Positions 9,145-17,480 of a DNA stretch of 62,353 bases are shown here, in pieces. Positions within the stretch are counted from its first letter, which is position 1. The number at the start of each line of letters is the position of its first letter. Source of the DNA: Micromonospora sp. HK10 (GTDB taxonomy: Bacteria > Actinomycetota > Actinomycetes > Mycobacteriales > Micromonosporaceae); NCBI RefSeq assembly GCF_000982955.1, contig NZ_KQ058809.1, positions 1 through 62,353 of the forward strand. The letters run 5' to 3'. The position numbers were made by a program, and so were the translations under genes. The notes below the pieces were generated by a model. It had not been told where the DNA came from. It did not search any database and was given only the letters and a program-made list of their open reading frames with translations.

Positions 9145-10518
9145 TCACCTCGTGCCGCTCCGCTGAGTGGGAGCGGCACTGCGGGCACTCGGTGGTGGTT
9201 GCAGATCACCGAGTCCCGCGCCGAGCAGTTCGTCGGCCACGCGGAACGCCAGCACTGCTGCCTCTTGCGGTGAAATGTCCGCCGGCAGGTGCTGTCTTCG
9301 CAGCCGAATGCGCAGCACGGTTCCCCGCGGTGCAGCAATGATGCCGATCGTGCCGTGCGCCTCTTCGACGGCGCACGGCACGAGGGTGGAGCCGTTCCAG
9401 CGGACTCGCCGCATCGCGGCCGTTGCGTATCTATCGACGACGGCGAGCAAGGTGAGATCGGCCGGGTTGTTCAGGACGTAATGGGACTGCTTCTCCAGCC
9501 CTACGGCATCGGCTCCCGGGAGACCTGCTTGGGCGAGAAGCGCGCTCGCGTGCACGGCGACTCGCAGCGGCGGCGGAGCGGACTCGAAGGCTGATGTCAC
9601 CCTTGTGTTGAGGTCGGTGGGCCGGAAGCCGCCTCGGGTGAGGATCCCGTCGACGGAGAACCCCCCACGGTAGTCCAGGCGGTCGCGCAGCGCCTCGCCG
9701 ATTGACCGGGTCAACTTGAGCAGCGGGGGCTGTTCGAGTTCGGGCATCGGCGCTGTGCCGGCGCAGAGAAAGGCACCGTCGGCAGGCCGACGTGGCACGA
9801 GGATCTCCAACGGGGTGAAGGCCATGGTCGACCCCACGAGGACCACGCCGTGTAGGCGGCAGGGGGCGCCTGCGAGCATGGGCATGACCCGCACTCGCCG
9901 TCGCCGTACCGTGTCGTCTTCCCGCCTGGGGGAGTCGGCGCTCGACCAACGGATGTTTTCGCCGCCCGCGGAGGGTTCCTCACCGTGCTGCTGGGCGGCG
10001 TAGACGAGATCGGACCCGCGGGGGGAAAGCTCTCGCCAGAGCGCTGTCGGTTCGTCGTACACCGCCGACTCGGCGCGTGCTAGACCGATGGAGTCCCACA
10101 GCACGTCCACCACGCTCTTGTGCTCGAAGAAGCTCCAGCTCGGGTGCTTACCGCCGAGGCGCGGCCGGCCACCGGTTACCGGCGGGTTGAGCGGGTCAGT
10201 GATGAGGAGGACTGCTTGCCGGTCGGGATCGAATTGGTCAACGAGAGTACTCAGGGGCGAGTCGGTCGCCAGGGTAGCGAGCAGTGCGTGCCGGTCTGCG
10301 AGTAGCTGAGCAGCGGTCCGGTTGCCCGAGGGGCTCAGCAAAGCGGCGAGGCTGTCGTCGAAGGCCAGGACCAGGACGTCGTCCGTCTGCGCGGCAGCAA
10401 GAAGGTGGCGCCAATGGGGCGCGTCGGCGCCGTGGGAGCAGAACACGACCGTCTTCTCGCCGGCCACCTTGGGTCGCATCGCGCGGCCGATCGCATCGAG
10501 GAGATCTTCATCCCGCAT
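9145..10518 (-). CDS. ATP-grasp-like protein, possible peptide or amide ligase
   Basis: 457 residues. The C-terminal half carries an ATP-grasp-like stretch, YRGGFSVDGILTRGGF followed by RPTDLNTR, resembling the metal/ATP-binding D...ExN segment of ATP-grasp peptide ligases, with Asp for the usual Glu. The N-terminal half is not recognised. Such enzymes join a carboxylate to an amine through an acyl phosphate. It is the last gene of the minus-strand operon. ATG 10518 overlaps the FkbM gene end by 11 bases; ATG 10545 is an alternative. Family call moderate, substrate unknown. A fast-diverging non-catalytic relative is possible. Confidence 0.55.
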   Translation of the reverse strand: MRDEDLLDAIGRAMRPKVAGEKTVVFCSHGADAPHWRHLLAAAQTDDVLVLAFDDSLAALLSPSGNRTAAQLLADRHALLATLATDSPLSTLVDQFDPDRQAVLLITDPLNPPVTGGRPRLGGKHPSWSFFEHKSVVDVLWDSIGLARAESAVYDEPTALWRELSPRGSDLVYAAQQHGEEPSAGGENIRWSSADSPRREDDTVRRRRVRVMPMLAGAPCRLHGVVLVGSTMAFTPLEILVPRRPADGAFLCAGTAPMPELEQPPLLKLTRSIGEALRDRLDYRGGFSVDGILTRGGFRPTDLNTRVTSAFESAPPPLRVAVHASALLAQAGLPGADAVGLEKQSHYVLNNPADLTLLAVVDRYATAAMRRVRWNGSTLVPCAVEEAHGTIGIIAAPRGTVLRIRLRRQHLPADISPQEAAVLAFRVADELLGAGLGDLQPPPSARSAAPTQRSGTR

Positions 10519-11209
10519 GGCGCCACCGTCGCTGGCTCTCGGCATCCAACCCGCGAAGGATCAGATTGGCTGGAGTTCGGTGTAGGGCCTCAAAGCGGTG
10601 CGGCCCGAGGGCCCGAAGGATGTGGTCTTCGCTGCGGGTTAGGTGGTTGTTGTCGTACTCGATGATGACGATCCCTGGGCGGTGACGGTCGGGATCGAAG
10701 GACGACCAGACATCCAGTTCCGTACCTTCGACATCAATGCTCAGCAGGTCGATCCGGTCGATCCCGACCTCGGCGAGCAGGTCTTCGAGGCGACGGCAGT
10801 CGACCGTGGTGATGGTGTAGCCGTGGCCTCGGTCACCGAGGCCAGACCACGAGGGCTTTGGGTCGTACATGCTGAAGGTCTGCTCACCGGACGCGCTTGA
10901 GACGGCGCAGTAGCGGATGGCGCATTCGCGATTGCCCAGAGGCGCCTGATTCCGCGGATCAGGGTCGACGCAGAGCCCCGTCCATCCCAGCGTCTCGAAG
11001 TAGAGGCTGTTACTTCCGCGGATCCCGTCGCCCGCCCCGACATCGACGAAGACTCCGTCCGCGGGAATGACGAGGTGTTCGACAAGCCAGCGATCCTCAC
11101 CCCACTGCCCGAAGTACGGGTACGGCTGCGTGTAGGGCTGACCGACCACCTCGCCGGATAGCTGTCTTCTCCCGAGGACCGCCCGATCCTGCGGTTCCGA
11201 CCCGGCCAT
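10508..11209 (-). CDS. FkbM-family methyltransferase
   Basis: 233 residues with a Rossmann SAM-binding motif FVDVGAGDG at 54-62 and the FkbM-type downstream motif LLSIDVEGTEL (around 155). FkbM enzymes are usually O-methyltransferases acting on natural products or sugars. ATG 11209 overlaps the upstream PhyH stop in an ATGA, so the two are translationally coupled. The large open frame extending upstream is antisense noise over PhyH and is not used. Confidence 0.82.
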   Translation of the reverse strand: MAGSEPQDRAVLGRRQLSGEVVGQPYTQPYPYFGQWGEDRWLVEHLVIPADGVFVDVGAGDGIRGSNSLYFETLGWTGLCVDPDPRNQAPLGNRECAIRYCAVSSASGEQTFSMYDPKPSWSGLGDRGHGYTITTVDCRRLEDLLAEVGIDRIDLLSIDVEGTELDVWSSFDPDRHRPGIVIIEYDNNHLTRSEDHILRALGPHRFEALHRTPANLILRGLDAESQRRWRHAG

Positions 11210-11940
11210 CACGCGCTGCTGGCCGTGTAGCCGAGAACGAGCAGCCGGCGTGGTTTGCCGGTGCTGTTCGGGCCGCTGGCGTGAACGAGCGCGGCATCCC
11301 ATGCCAGCAGCGTTCCCGCAGCTGCCTCGAGAGTCACCGTCTGTTTCTCGGGCGCATCCTCGTCCACGACGACCGGTCCCTGGTTCCTCGTCGGCTCGTG
11401 TCGTATGGGGCGCTCATGGCTGCCCGGCCACACCCGCAGGGCACCGGCGGCTGCCGGGCAGTCGTCGAGGCACAGGGCTACCGTGACCACACGTCCGAAC
11501 CCTCGCGCGGTGAAGTACGCGGCGTCGGAGTGCTTGCGGACGTCCTCGCCGAGAACCGGCAGGTCGGCCCACCTGGCCTCATCGGTTAGCGCTGTCTTGT
11601 AGGTGACCTTGTCCTCCATCAGCACGGCGTCGACGCCGAGAATCGCCGAGGCGAGACTGCGGAGGGCGTCACTCAATGTCGCCTCCGTGAAAGCGGCCGC
11701 GAGATCCAGCACCGGCTTGATCTTGAAGACGTACGGCCGTCCGTCCGGCAGGCGCCACCAGGTGAGGCGGGGATGCGTGGCTCGCGCGGCGAGGGTGCCA
11801 TCTACTACCTGCTGAAACGCCAGATCGGCGGAGGCGCGGAGGCGCGCCAGCATGTCATGATCGACAAATTCGTCAATCACAAGGTAGCCGTCTCGCTGGA
11901 AACGAGATCGCGTGAAGCTGCTGATCGAGAGCGACTGCAT
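11209..11940 (-). CDS. Phytanoyl-CoA dioxygenase (PhyH)-family oxygenase
   Basis: 243 residues with the Fe(II)/2-oxoglutarate facial triad: H137-x-D139 in RKHSDAAYF and distal H220 in AALVHASG, followed by the conserved GPNSTGKPRRLL arginine region that binds 2-oxoglutarate. Enzymes of this family hydroxylate, desaturate or cyclise small molecules. The start ATG 11940 overlaps the preceding stop (TGATG). In this operon it most likely oxidises an intermediate made by the radical SAM or methyltransferase steps. Confidence 0.85.
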   Translation of the reverse strand: MQSLSISSFTRSRFQRDGYLVIDEFVDHDMLARLRASADLAFQQVVDGTLAARATHPRLTWWRLPDGRPYVFKIKPVLDLAAAFTEATLSDALRSLASAILGVDAVLMEDKVTYKTALTDEARWADLPVLGEDVRKHSDAAYFTARGFGRVVTVALCLDDCPAAAGALRVWPGSHERPIRHEPTRNQGPVVVDEDAPEKQTVTLEAAAGTLLAWDAALVHASGPNSTGKPRRLLVLGYTASSA

Positions 11941-12593
11941 CAACGATGTCCCTTCTGCGCGAGCGGAACGAGGAAGTCCCCCGTCGGCTTGGTCCAGCCG
12001 GCGGGTAGTTGGCCCGGGGGCACGGTGAACCTGGTGGTGGTCCAGCCGGGGAAGTGCTCGTCCAGCACACGCACGCGTGCCTCAGACAACTCAATACCGC
12101 TGTGGAAGAAGCTGAACCGACCGCTGGGCCGCAACGCCGGTAACGCGACGTGCTCGACAAAGGCGGCGAAGTCGGCGTCAGCGTGGCCGTCGGGGGGCCA
12201 TGTGTCGTACATGATCGCGTCGACGCTGCCAGGGGCAAGGTCGAGCACCTGCCAGGGGTCGACGACAACGCTGACGGGACATGGCAGTTGCGCGGTGATC
12301 CTCGGCGCGACGAGGTCGACGACCGCCGGATGCGGTTCGACGGCTGTGTAGCTCGCCGGTCGCAACGGCGCGAGCTGTTGGGCGAACACGCCGAGGCCGA
12401 GACCGACCTCCAACACGTCGGCCCCGGGTCGGTCTCCGATCAGCCTGTAGGCGTGCTCGGCCATCAACTCGGACTCGGCGAAGAACATCACGTACGTATC
12501 CCCAAGCCGGAGCCCGTCCTGGTCGATAGCGGCTGGGCGGCAGCGCAACTGGTGGAGGTGATGAAGGTGGATCTCATCCAGCAGGGGCGCCAT
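11940..12593 (-). CDS. GAMT-like SAM-dependent methyltransferase
   Basis: 217 residues. Motif I is VLEVGLGLGVFAQQL (60-74), motif II region YTAVEPHP, and motif III DAIMYDTWPP at 126-134 followed by an aromatic/His run. That pattern (EVGxGxG, then YDTxP) is typical of the guanidinoacetate N-methyltransferase / RMT2 family, which methylate guanidino nitrogens. Other substrates, or use of SAM as an alkyl donor rather than a methyl donor, are possible. The start overlaps the SAM-synthetase stop (ATGA). No guanidino substrate enzyme (amidinotransferase) is visible nearby. Confidence 0.7.
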   Translation of the reverse strand: MAPLLDEIHLHHLHQLRCRPAAIDQDGLRLGDTYVMFFAESELMAEHAYRLIGDRPGADVLEVGLGLGVFAQQLAPLRPASYTAVEPHPAVVDLVAPRITAQLPCPVSVVVDPWQVLDLAPGSVDAIMYDTWPPDGHADADFAAFVEHVALPALRPSGRFSFFHSGIELSEARVRVLDEHFPGWTTTRFTVPPGQLPAGWTKPTGDFLVPLAQKGHR

Positions 12594-13822
12594 CAGGACT
12601 GCCTCGCCTCGCGGAAGCGGCTTACCGGATCGGTCGTCAAGAACCGCTCGTAGTAGCTCGTGGCAGTCTTGACCGCTTCCCGAGCCAGTGCGTCGCCAGC
12701 GGTGCCAACCGGTGCCTCGGATCGGATGAGAACGTACGCCGGTTCGTCGAGCTGATCGCCGTTGCGTGCGGCGATGACGACTTCCGCGTAGATGCCGAGT
12801 TCGGTCAGAATGCGTCGGGCGAGGTCGTCGGCCACCGCCGTGTAGATCTTGCCGACATGGTGAAGGGGATTCTTGCCCGCGGGTGCTTCACCGCTGCACG
12901 GTCGGAGCGGCTCGATCGCCCCGTTGTACCGGTTGCCCCGGCCGACTGCGCCGCAGTCGCCCTTGCCCAGGGACGTGCCGAAAGGAGCGAGATAGCCGCG
13001 GCCCGGCACGTCCTTGGTGTTCAGCGATAGCCGTCCCAGGGACAACGCGGCTGGTGCCTCGTCGAGGAACCGTTTGAGTTCCCCCGCGATCTCATCGTGG
13101 ATCGCGTCGAGCGCCGTCCGGTACGCCGACCAACTCTCGGTGCTCCCCGGGTGAAATGGCACGGCGGCCGTCACCTCGACCTCGCTGCCGTTCCTGACCA
13201 CCATGACCTTGACGTCGGTGCCGGTCATGTATCGACTGCGGAAAGCGGCGCTGGTCAACAGCGTTTCCAGCCATACCGCGGCCTTTGCCGCGAGGCCCTG
13301 GACGCTCGTGCCGGCGCACAGAACGGTGTCGTTGGCGACCGACTCACTCACGAGGACCTGCCTGATGGCAGCGGCCGTACGAGGCTGATAGAACTGCGTG
13401 TCGTGGTCCATAGCCGTGCCGGCGGTGTTGTTGACGTGCAACCGCAGGTGATCAAGGACTGCCCGGTCGTCCAGCACGTCCGCGAGCACGGCTCGAACCG
13501 TGTCCTCGAACAGCTCGGCAATAGGCACCTCGGTGCCGTCGATCCGATCCGTGAGCTTGCCGAACAGGTAGCAGTCGACCGGCTTGCGAATGTCGTAGCC
13601 GCCAAAGCGGACATCAGCAGCCGCTCCCACCAGCGTCACCTTGTCTACCCAATGGTTCGGCACCGCGCCGAACCGCTTACGGCAGGTCGTGGAGTAGCGA
13701 CGGGAGAAGCTGTCGGCCACGAGGTCCGCGAGGCTGTCGGGGTGCCCGATGCCCTTGCGCTCCGCTGCATCGAATGGCGCGCGGTCGGGATGGTCCGCTC
13801 CGAGACTGGTGATGATTCGCAT
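12593..13822 (-). CDS. Archaeal-type S-adenosylmethionine synthetase
   Basis: 409 residues, the usual length of the archaeal MAT family (COG1812), which shares little sequence with bacterial MetK. Diagnostic motifs are GIGHPDS (24-30), LSLNTKDVPGRGYLAPFGTS (265-284), GDCGAVGRGNR (288-298) and EAPAGKNPLHHVGKIY (312-327). It should make SAM from methionine and ATP, or an analogue from a related amino acid. ATG 13822 has a strong upstream GGAGGAA site. It sits between the radical SAM enzyme and two methyltransferases, all SAM users, so it probably supplies them or makes a special SAM-like intermediate. Archaeal-type MATs are uncommon in actinobacteria. Confidence 0.88.
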   Translation of the reverse strand: MRIITSLGADHPDRAPFDAAERKGIGHPDSLADLVADSFSRRYSTTCRKRFGAVPNHWVDKVTLVGAAADVRFGGYDIRKPVDCYLFGKLTDRIDGTEVPIAELFEDTVRAVLADVLDDRAVLDHLRLHVNNTAGTAMDHDTQFYQPRTAAAIRQVLVSESVANDTVLCAGTSVQGLAAKAAVWLETLLTSAAFRSRYMTGTDVKVMVVRNGSEVEVTAAVPFHPGSTESWSAYRTALDAIHDEIAGELKRFLDEAPAALSLGRLSLNTKDVPGRGYLAPFGTSLGKGDCGAVGRGNRYNGAIEPLRPCSGEAPAGKNPLHHVGKIYTAVADDLARRILTELGIYAEVVIAARNGDQLDEPAYVLIRSEAPVGTAGDALAREAVKTATSYYERFLTTDPVSRFREARQS

Positions 13823-13842
13823 TGCGCTTCCTCCTCTCCTGT

Positions 13843-14742
13843 TCATGGACGCGCGGCGGTGACGGAGGCCGCAGGCTGCGGCGGGTCGACGAGGTACGCC
13901 ATGCACTGCGACAGAACGAGGACACGTCTCGCGGGACAGGGCTCCGGTACGGCGGCCGGTTGGAAGGTGCCGTCGTAGAGGTTTCCGTAGCTCGTCGGCA
14001 CCGACGCACATCGCCGTACCTCGCCGGTCACCGTCACCTTGAAGGAGGTCGTGCCTGCGGTGCAGGGCTGGCCGCGGAAGGCAAGCATCCCGTCGAGGTA
14101 CGGCCGGTTGAAGTGGTACTCGCCGGAGTTCGCCAGGATCAGCTGCCGTTCCGCGTCGGTGTACGACTCTGGGTACCGGCGGCCTTCGTAGACGCCCTTG
14201 AACACCTTGGCGCGCAACGGCTCCACGCCCAACGCGGCCAGCGCGGCGAGGTCCTCACGAAGTCTGGGCAGCAGCGGCGGGAACAGCACATACAGCGCCA
14301 CCACATCGAACCCGCCACCGCGCAGGATCCGGAACGACTCGGCGTACTCAGCCAGCGGCAACCCTAGCCGCTCACGTTCTGGTACGTGCAGGGCCGCGAC
14401 GATCTTCGCCACGCGCGAGGGGTCCACCTCGGCGGCGAATCGGGCGACCAGCTCAGGCGATGCCAGGTTGGTGTTGATGCTGATCCAGTTACGGCGGGTC
14501 AGCCCGGCGCAGAGCTCCACGAAACCGGGGAAAAGGAACGGTTCCCCGCCCGACATGTGCACGAGACATGTGCGGTTGAGGTCCTCGAACCGCTCGACGA
14601 CCAGCGCAGGATCCGGTTCGTTCAGGTGCTTCTTGTTCAGCACATAGCGAATCTGCGGATGGCAGTACTCGCAGAAGAAGTTGCAGCGGTTCGTCAGGTG
14701 CCAGTCGAACTCCCACTCCCACGGCGCTGGATCAGACGTCAT
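13843..14742 (-). CDS. Radical SAM enzyme with partial SPASM-like C-terminus
   Basis: 299 residues with the [4Fe-4S] triad C20-x3-C24-x2-C27 (NRCNFFCEYCHP), the MSGGEPF SAM-binding motif (about 66), and later cysteines (GQPC, RRCAS, PEPC, LSQC; about 238-290) that could hold one auxiliary cluster. It generates a 5'-deoxyadenosyl radical on an unknown substrate. ATG 14742 is conservative; TTG 14757 lies at better spacing from a GGGGAGG site and would add five residues. It is the first recognisable gene of the operon, 20 bases ahead of the SAM-synthetase gene. No RiPP precursor is evident beside it. Confidence 0.87.
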   Translation of the reverse strand: MTSDPAPWEWEFDWHLTNRCNFFCEYCHPQIRYVLNKKHLNEPDPALVVERFEDLNRTCLVHMSGGEPFLFPGFVELCAGLTRRNWISINTNLASPELVARFAAEVDPSRVAKIVAALHVPERERLGLPLAEYAESFRILRGGGFDVVALYVLFPPLLPRLREDLAALAALGVEPLRAKVFKGVYEGRRYPESYTDAERQLILANSGEYHFNRPYLDGMLAFRGQPCTAGTTSFKVTVTGEVRRCASVPTSYGNLYDGTFQPAAVPEPCPARRVLVLSQCMAYLVDPPQPAASVTAARP

Positions 14743-15052
14743 CGCTGAGACGCGCAAGGTCCACCTCCCCAAGGCAAACCGACGAAACTATTTCGACGGT
14801 GACCGATATCCACCTTCACGCCGGCGATACGGCTTGGACAGCTCACCGTGGGGTGCCACGGTGAGCCCCCACCATGGGCTGTGCTGACCGTCCTGATCAC
14901 GCAATCGTCTATGCCCAGCCGGCCTGCTCCGGGGGCAGGCCGGGCGGCCAAGTCGGCCGAAGGCAGTCCCTACGTAGGCGGCATGGAGTTCCGAGACGCG
15001 TTCCCGGTATCGCCAGTTCGCTCCGGGCTCGCCTTGAACAGGAGGCTTGTGG
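14743..15052. promoter_or_regulatory. Divergent control region with an 11-bp hairpin
   Basis: 310 bases between the radical-SAM operon and the permease. It holds a perfect 11-bp stem with tetraloop GGTG at 14841-14866 (GCTCACCGTGG / CCACGGTGAGC). A second, overlapping pairing AGCCC...GGGCT (about 14864-14880) could compete with it, as in an attenuator. A short AT-rich repeat CGAAA-CTA-TTTCG is near 14783-14795. A 70-codon minus frame (14739-14951) ends in ATGA at the radical SAM start, but lacks support as a gene. Confidence 0.5.
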
Positions 15053-16459
15053 ATGTACGAGCAGTATGAATTAGCCCAATACGGATATCAGCAGGAGCTG
15101 AGCCGGCAGCTGCGGTTCCGGGACCTGGTGGCCTATGGGCTCGTGTACATGGTGCCGATCGCCCCGATGGCGATCTTCGGCAGCGTGTACGCCGGCTCGG
15201 GCGGGATGGTCGCTCTGGCGTACGCGATCGGTGTGGTGGCATTGGTGTTCACCGCGTTCTCGTACGCCCAGATGGTCCGGGCGTTCCCCATGTCGGGCAG
15301 CGTCTACAACTACGCAGGCCGGGGCATCAGCCCACCGGTCGGCTTCCTCGCCGGCTGGGTGATCCTCCTCGACTACGTCCTCGTGCCCGGGCTGCTGTAT
15401 CTGGTGGCGTCGGTGGCTATGCACGCCACAGTGCCTGCCGTGCCGGTGTGGGCGTGGCTGCTGGGCTTCGTCGCCGTCAACACGATCGTCAACTCGGTTG
15501 GTATCCGCATGACCGCAGTCGTTACTCGGGTGATGTTGGTCGGCGAGTTGATCGTCCTGGCGATCTTCCTCGTCGTCGCTGGCTGGGCGATCGCCTCGGG
15601 GAAGGGACGGATCAGTTGGGAGGCGTTCTATAACGCGGGCACCTTCACGTCGTCGGTGGTGGCGGGGGCGGTGTCGATCGCCGTGCTGTCCTTCCTCGGA
15701 TTCGACGGCATCAGCATGCTCGCCGAGGAGGCCAAGGGCGGGTCGCGGCAGATCGGCCGGGCCATGGCAGCGGTGCTCGTGCTGGCGGGAGTGTTGTTCA
15801 TCGCGCAGACATGGCTGGCCGCGATGCTCGTCCCCAACCCGTCGGGGCTGCTGGCCGACGGGGATCCGAACGGCACAGCGTTCTACGACGCCGCCCAGGT
15901 CGCCGGCGGGAGCTGGCTGGCGACGTTGTGCGCGGTGGCCACCGCGATCGCGTGGGGCCTGCCGAACTCGATGGTCGCCCAGGTTGCCACCTCCCGGCTG
16001 CTGTACGCGATGGCCCGGGACCGGCAGCTCCCCGCGTTTCTGGCGAAGGTGTCGATCCGCCGGAACGTGCCGATCAACGCCACCCTGCTCACCGGCGCCG
16101 TGTCCCTCGCCCTCGGCCTGTACATGGCCACCCGGTCCGACGGAATCACGCTGCTGTCGTCGCTGATCAACTTCGGGGCGATGGTCGCCTTCCTCGTCCT
16201 GCACGTCTCCGTGGTCGTGCACCACCTCATCCGCCGCCGCAGCCGCAACTGGTGGGCGCACCTGGTCATGCCCGCGATCGGGTTCACGATCCTCGCCTAC
16301 GTGGTGGTCAACGCCAACATCGCCGCCCAGCGCCTCGGCCTGGCCTGGCTCGCCCTCGGCGTGATCGTCCTCGCCGGCCTGTACCTGTCGGGTCGCCGGC
16401 CGGTGCTCTCCGGCCTGGCACCCGCGCAGCTGCAGCAGCGTGACGTGGAGCGGGTGTGA
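15053..16459 (+). CDS. APC-superfamily amino-acid permease
   Basis: 468-residue integral membrane protein with about 12 hydrophobic segments. The early LVYMVPIAPMAIFGSVYAGSGG and YAGRGISPPVGFLAGW segments are typical of APC amino-acid/polyamine permeases. ATG 15053 follows GGAGG by 7 bases and is preferred to TTG 15047. The next gene encodes an amidase that starts within a few bases, so the pair probably imports and breaks down an amide, amine or amino-acid derivative. It could also export a product of the divergent operon. Confidence 0.85.
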   Translation: MYEQYELAQYGYQQELSRQLRFRDLVAYGLVYMVPIAPMAIFGSVYAGSGGMVALAYAIGVVALVFTAFSYAQMVRAFPMSGSVYNYAGRGISPPVGFLAGWVILLDYVLVPGLLYLVASVAMHATVPAVPVWAWLLGFVAVNTIVNSVGIRMTAVVTRVMLVGELIVLAIFLVVAGWAIASGKGRISWEAFYNAGTFTSSVVAGAVSIAVLSFLGFDGISMLAEEAKGGSRQIGRAMAAVLVLAGVLFIAQTWLAAMLVPNPSGLLADGDPNGTAFYDAAQVAGGSWLATLCAVATAIAWGLPNSMVAQVATSRLLYAMARDRQLPAFLAKVSIRRNVPINATLLTGAVSLALGLYMATRSDGITLLSSLINFGAMVAFLVLHVSVVVHHLIRRRSRNWWAHLVMPAIGFTILAYVVVNANIAAQRLGLAWLALGVIVLAGLYLSGRRPVLSGLAPAQLQQRDVERV

Positions 16460-16464
16460 CCGCC

Positions 16465-17469
16465 ATGGAGAAGATCACCTACCGTCCGGCGAGAGACGAG
16501 CTCGCCTACACCTTCGGCGGACGCATGCCGGTCGCGCACCTGCGCTCCGGCGACGTGCTGGAAGTCTCCACCGAGGATTGCTTCGGCGGGCTTGTGCGGG
16601 GGCCGGCGGATCTGCCGTCGCAGGTGTGCCGGATGCCCTACCTCAACCCAGTGTCGGGGCCGTTCTTCGTCGAGGACGCCGAGCCCGGCGACACCCTCGC
16701 CATCCACCTCGCCTCCATCACACCCGCCCGCGACTGGGGTGTGTCGTCGACGTTCCCGCACTTCGGCGCCCTCACATCGACCTCCCACACGGCCACGCTG
16801 CAGCCGCCGTTGGAGGAGCGGGTGTGGGTGTACGACATCGACCAGCAGGCGGGCAGGATGCGATTCCAGGCCACCGAAACCGACCACACCGTGGAGCTGC
16901 CCCTCGACCCGATGATCGGCACGATCGGGGTCGCCCCCGGCGGGTTCGAAGCCCGCTCCACGATCGTCCCCGACACTCACGGCGGAAACCTCGACACCCC
17001 GCAACTCCGGGCCGGGACCACCCTCTACCTCGGGGTGAACGTGCATGGGGCGATGCTCGCCCTTGGCGACGGCCACGCCCGCCAGGGCGAAGGCGAGGCC
17101 TGCGGCGTCGGCATCGAGATCGCCACCACCACAACCCTCACCGTCGAGGTCATCAAAGGCGTGCCGACGGCGTGGCCACGCCTGGAAACCGACCAGGCGA
17201 TCTTGTCGATCGGCTGCGCCCGCCCGCTGGAGGACGCCTACCGGATCGCCCACCATGACATGGTCGGGTGGGCGGGATCCCTCACCGGCCTGGAGACGCT
17301 GGACGCCTACCAGCTCGTCTCTCAGGTCGGGCGGGCGCCGATCGGCAACGTGTGCGACCCCAACTACACCGTCCTCGCCGCAGTCGACAAGCCCCTGCTC
17401 CCCACGCCCGAACCAGCCTACGGCGGCGTGCACGCCCGGCTGCGGCAGCTCGCCGCCAGGCTCCGGTAG
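16465..17469 (+). CDS. Acetamidase/formamidase family amidohydrolase
   Basis: 334 residues matching the FmdA/AmdA family over its whole length (GDTLAIHLASITPARDWG, then GTIGVAPGG, then HGGNLDT and VHGAMLALGDGHARQGEGE, the last being the conserved metal/active region). It hydrolyses short amides to ammonia and a carboxylate. ATG 16465 is likely; GTG 16456 overlaps the permease stop. It is co-transcribed with the upstream permease. The substrate need not be acetamide or formamide. Confidence 0.85.
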   Translation: MEKITYRPARDELAYTFGGRMPVAHLRSGDVLEVSTEDCFGGLVRGPADLPSQVCRMPYLNPVSGPFFVEDAEPGDTLAIHLASITPARDWGVSSTFPHFGALTSTSHTATLQPPLEERVWVYDIDQQAGRMRFQATETDHTVELPLDPMIGTIGVAPGGFEARSTIVPDTHGGNLDTPQLRAGTTLYLGVNVHGAMLALGDGHARQGEGEACGVGIEIATTTTLTVEVIKGVPTAWPRLETDQAILSIGCARPLEDAYRIAHHDMVGWAGSLTGLETLDAYQLVSQVGRAPIGNVCDPNYTVLAAVDKPLLPTPEPAYGGVHARLRQLAARLR

Positions 17470-17480
17470 GGGGCGGGCTA

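Noticed and set aside
14821..14880. Resemblance to a SAM-IV riboswitch (GGGGTGCC block)
   Set aside because: The block lies on the strand opposite to the SAM operon, and the conserved 5' half and pseudoknot partners are missing.
14739..14951. 70-codon minus frame ending in ATGA at the radical SAM start, considered as a RiPP precursor
   Set aside because: It spans the 11-bp hairpin, lacks a ribosome binding site and a recognisable leader/core pattern; the ATGA overlap may be chance.
15071..16261. 396-codon minus-strand frame across the permease gene
   Set aside because: It is antisense to a clear APC permease; the product is His/Arg/Gly-rich low complexity and it has no ribosome binding site. 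Open antisense frames are common at this GC content.
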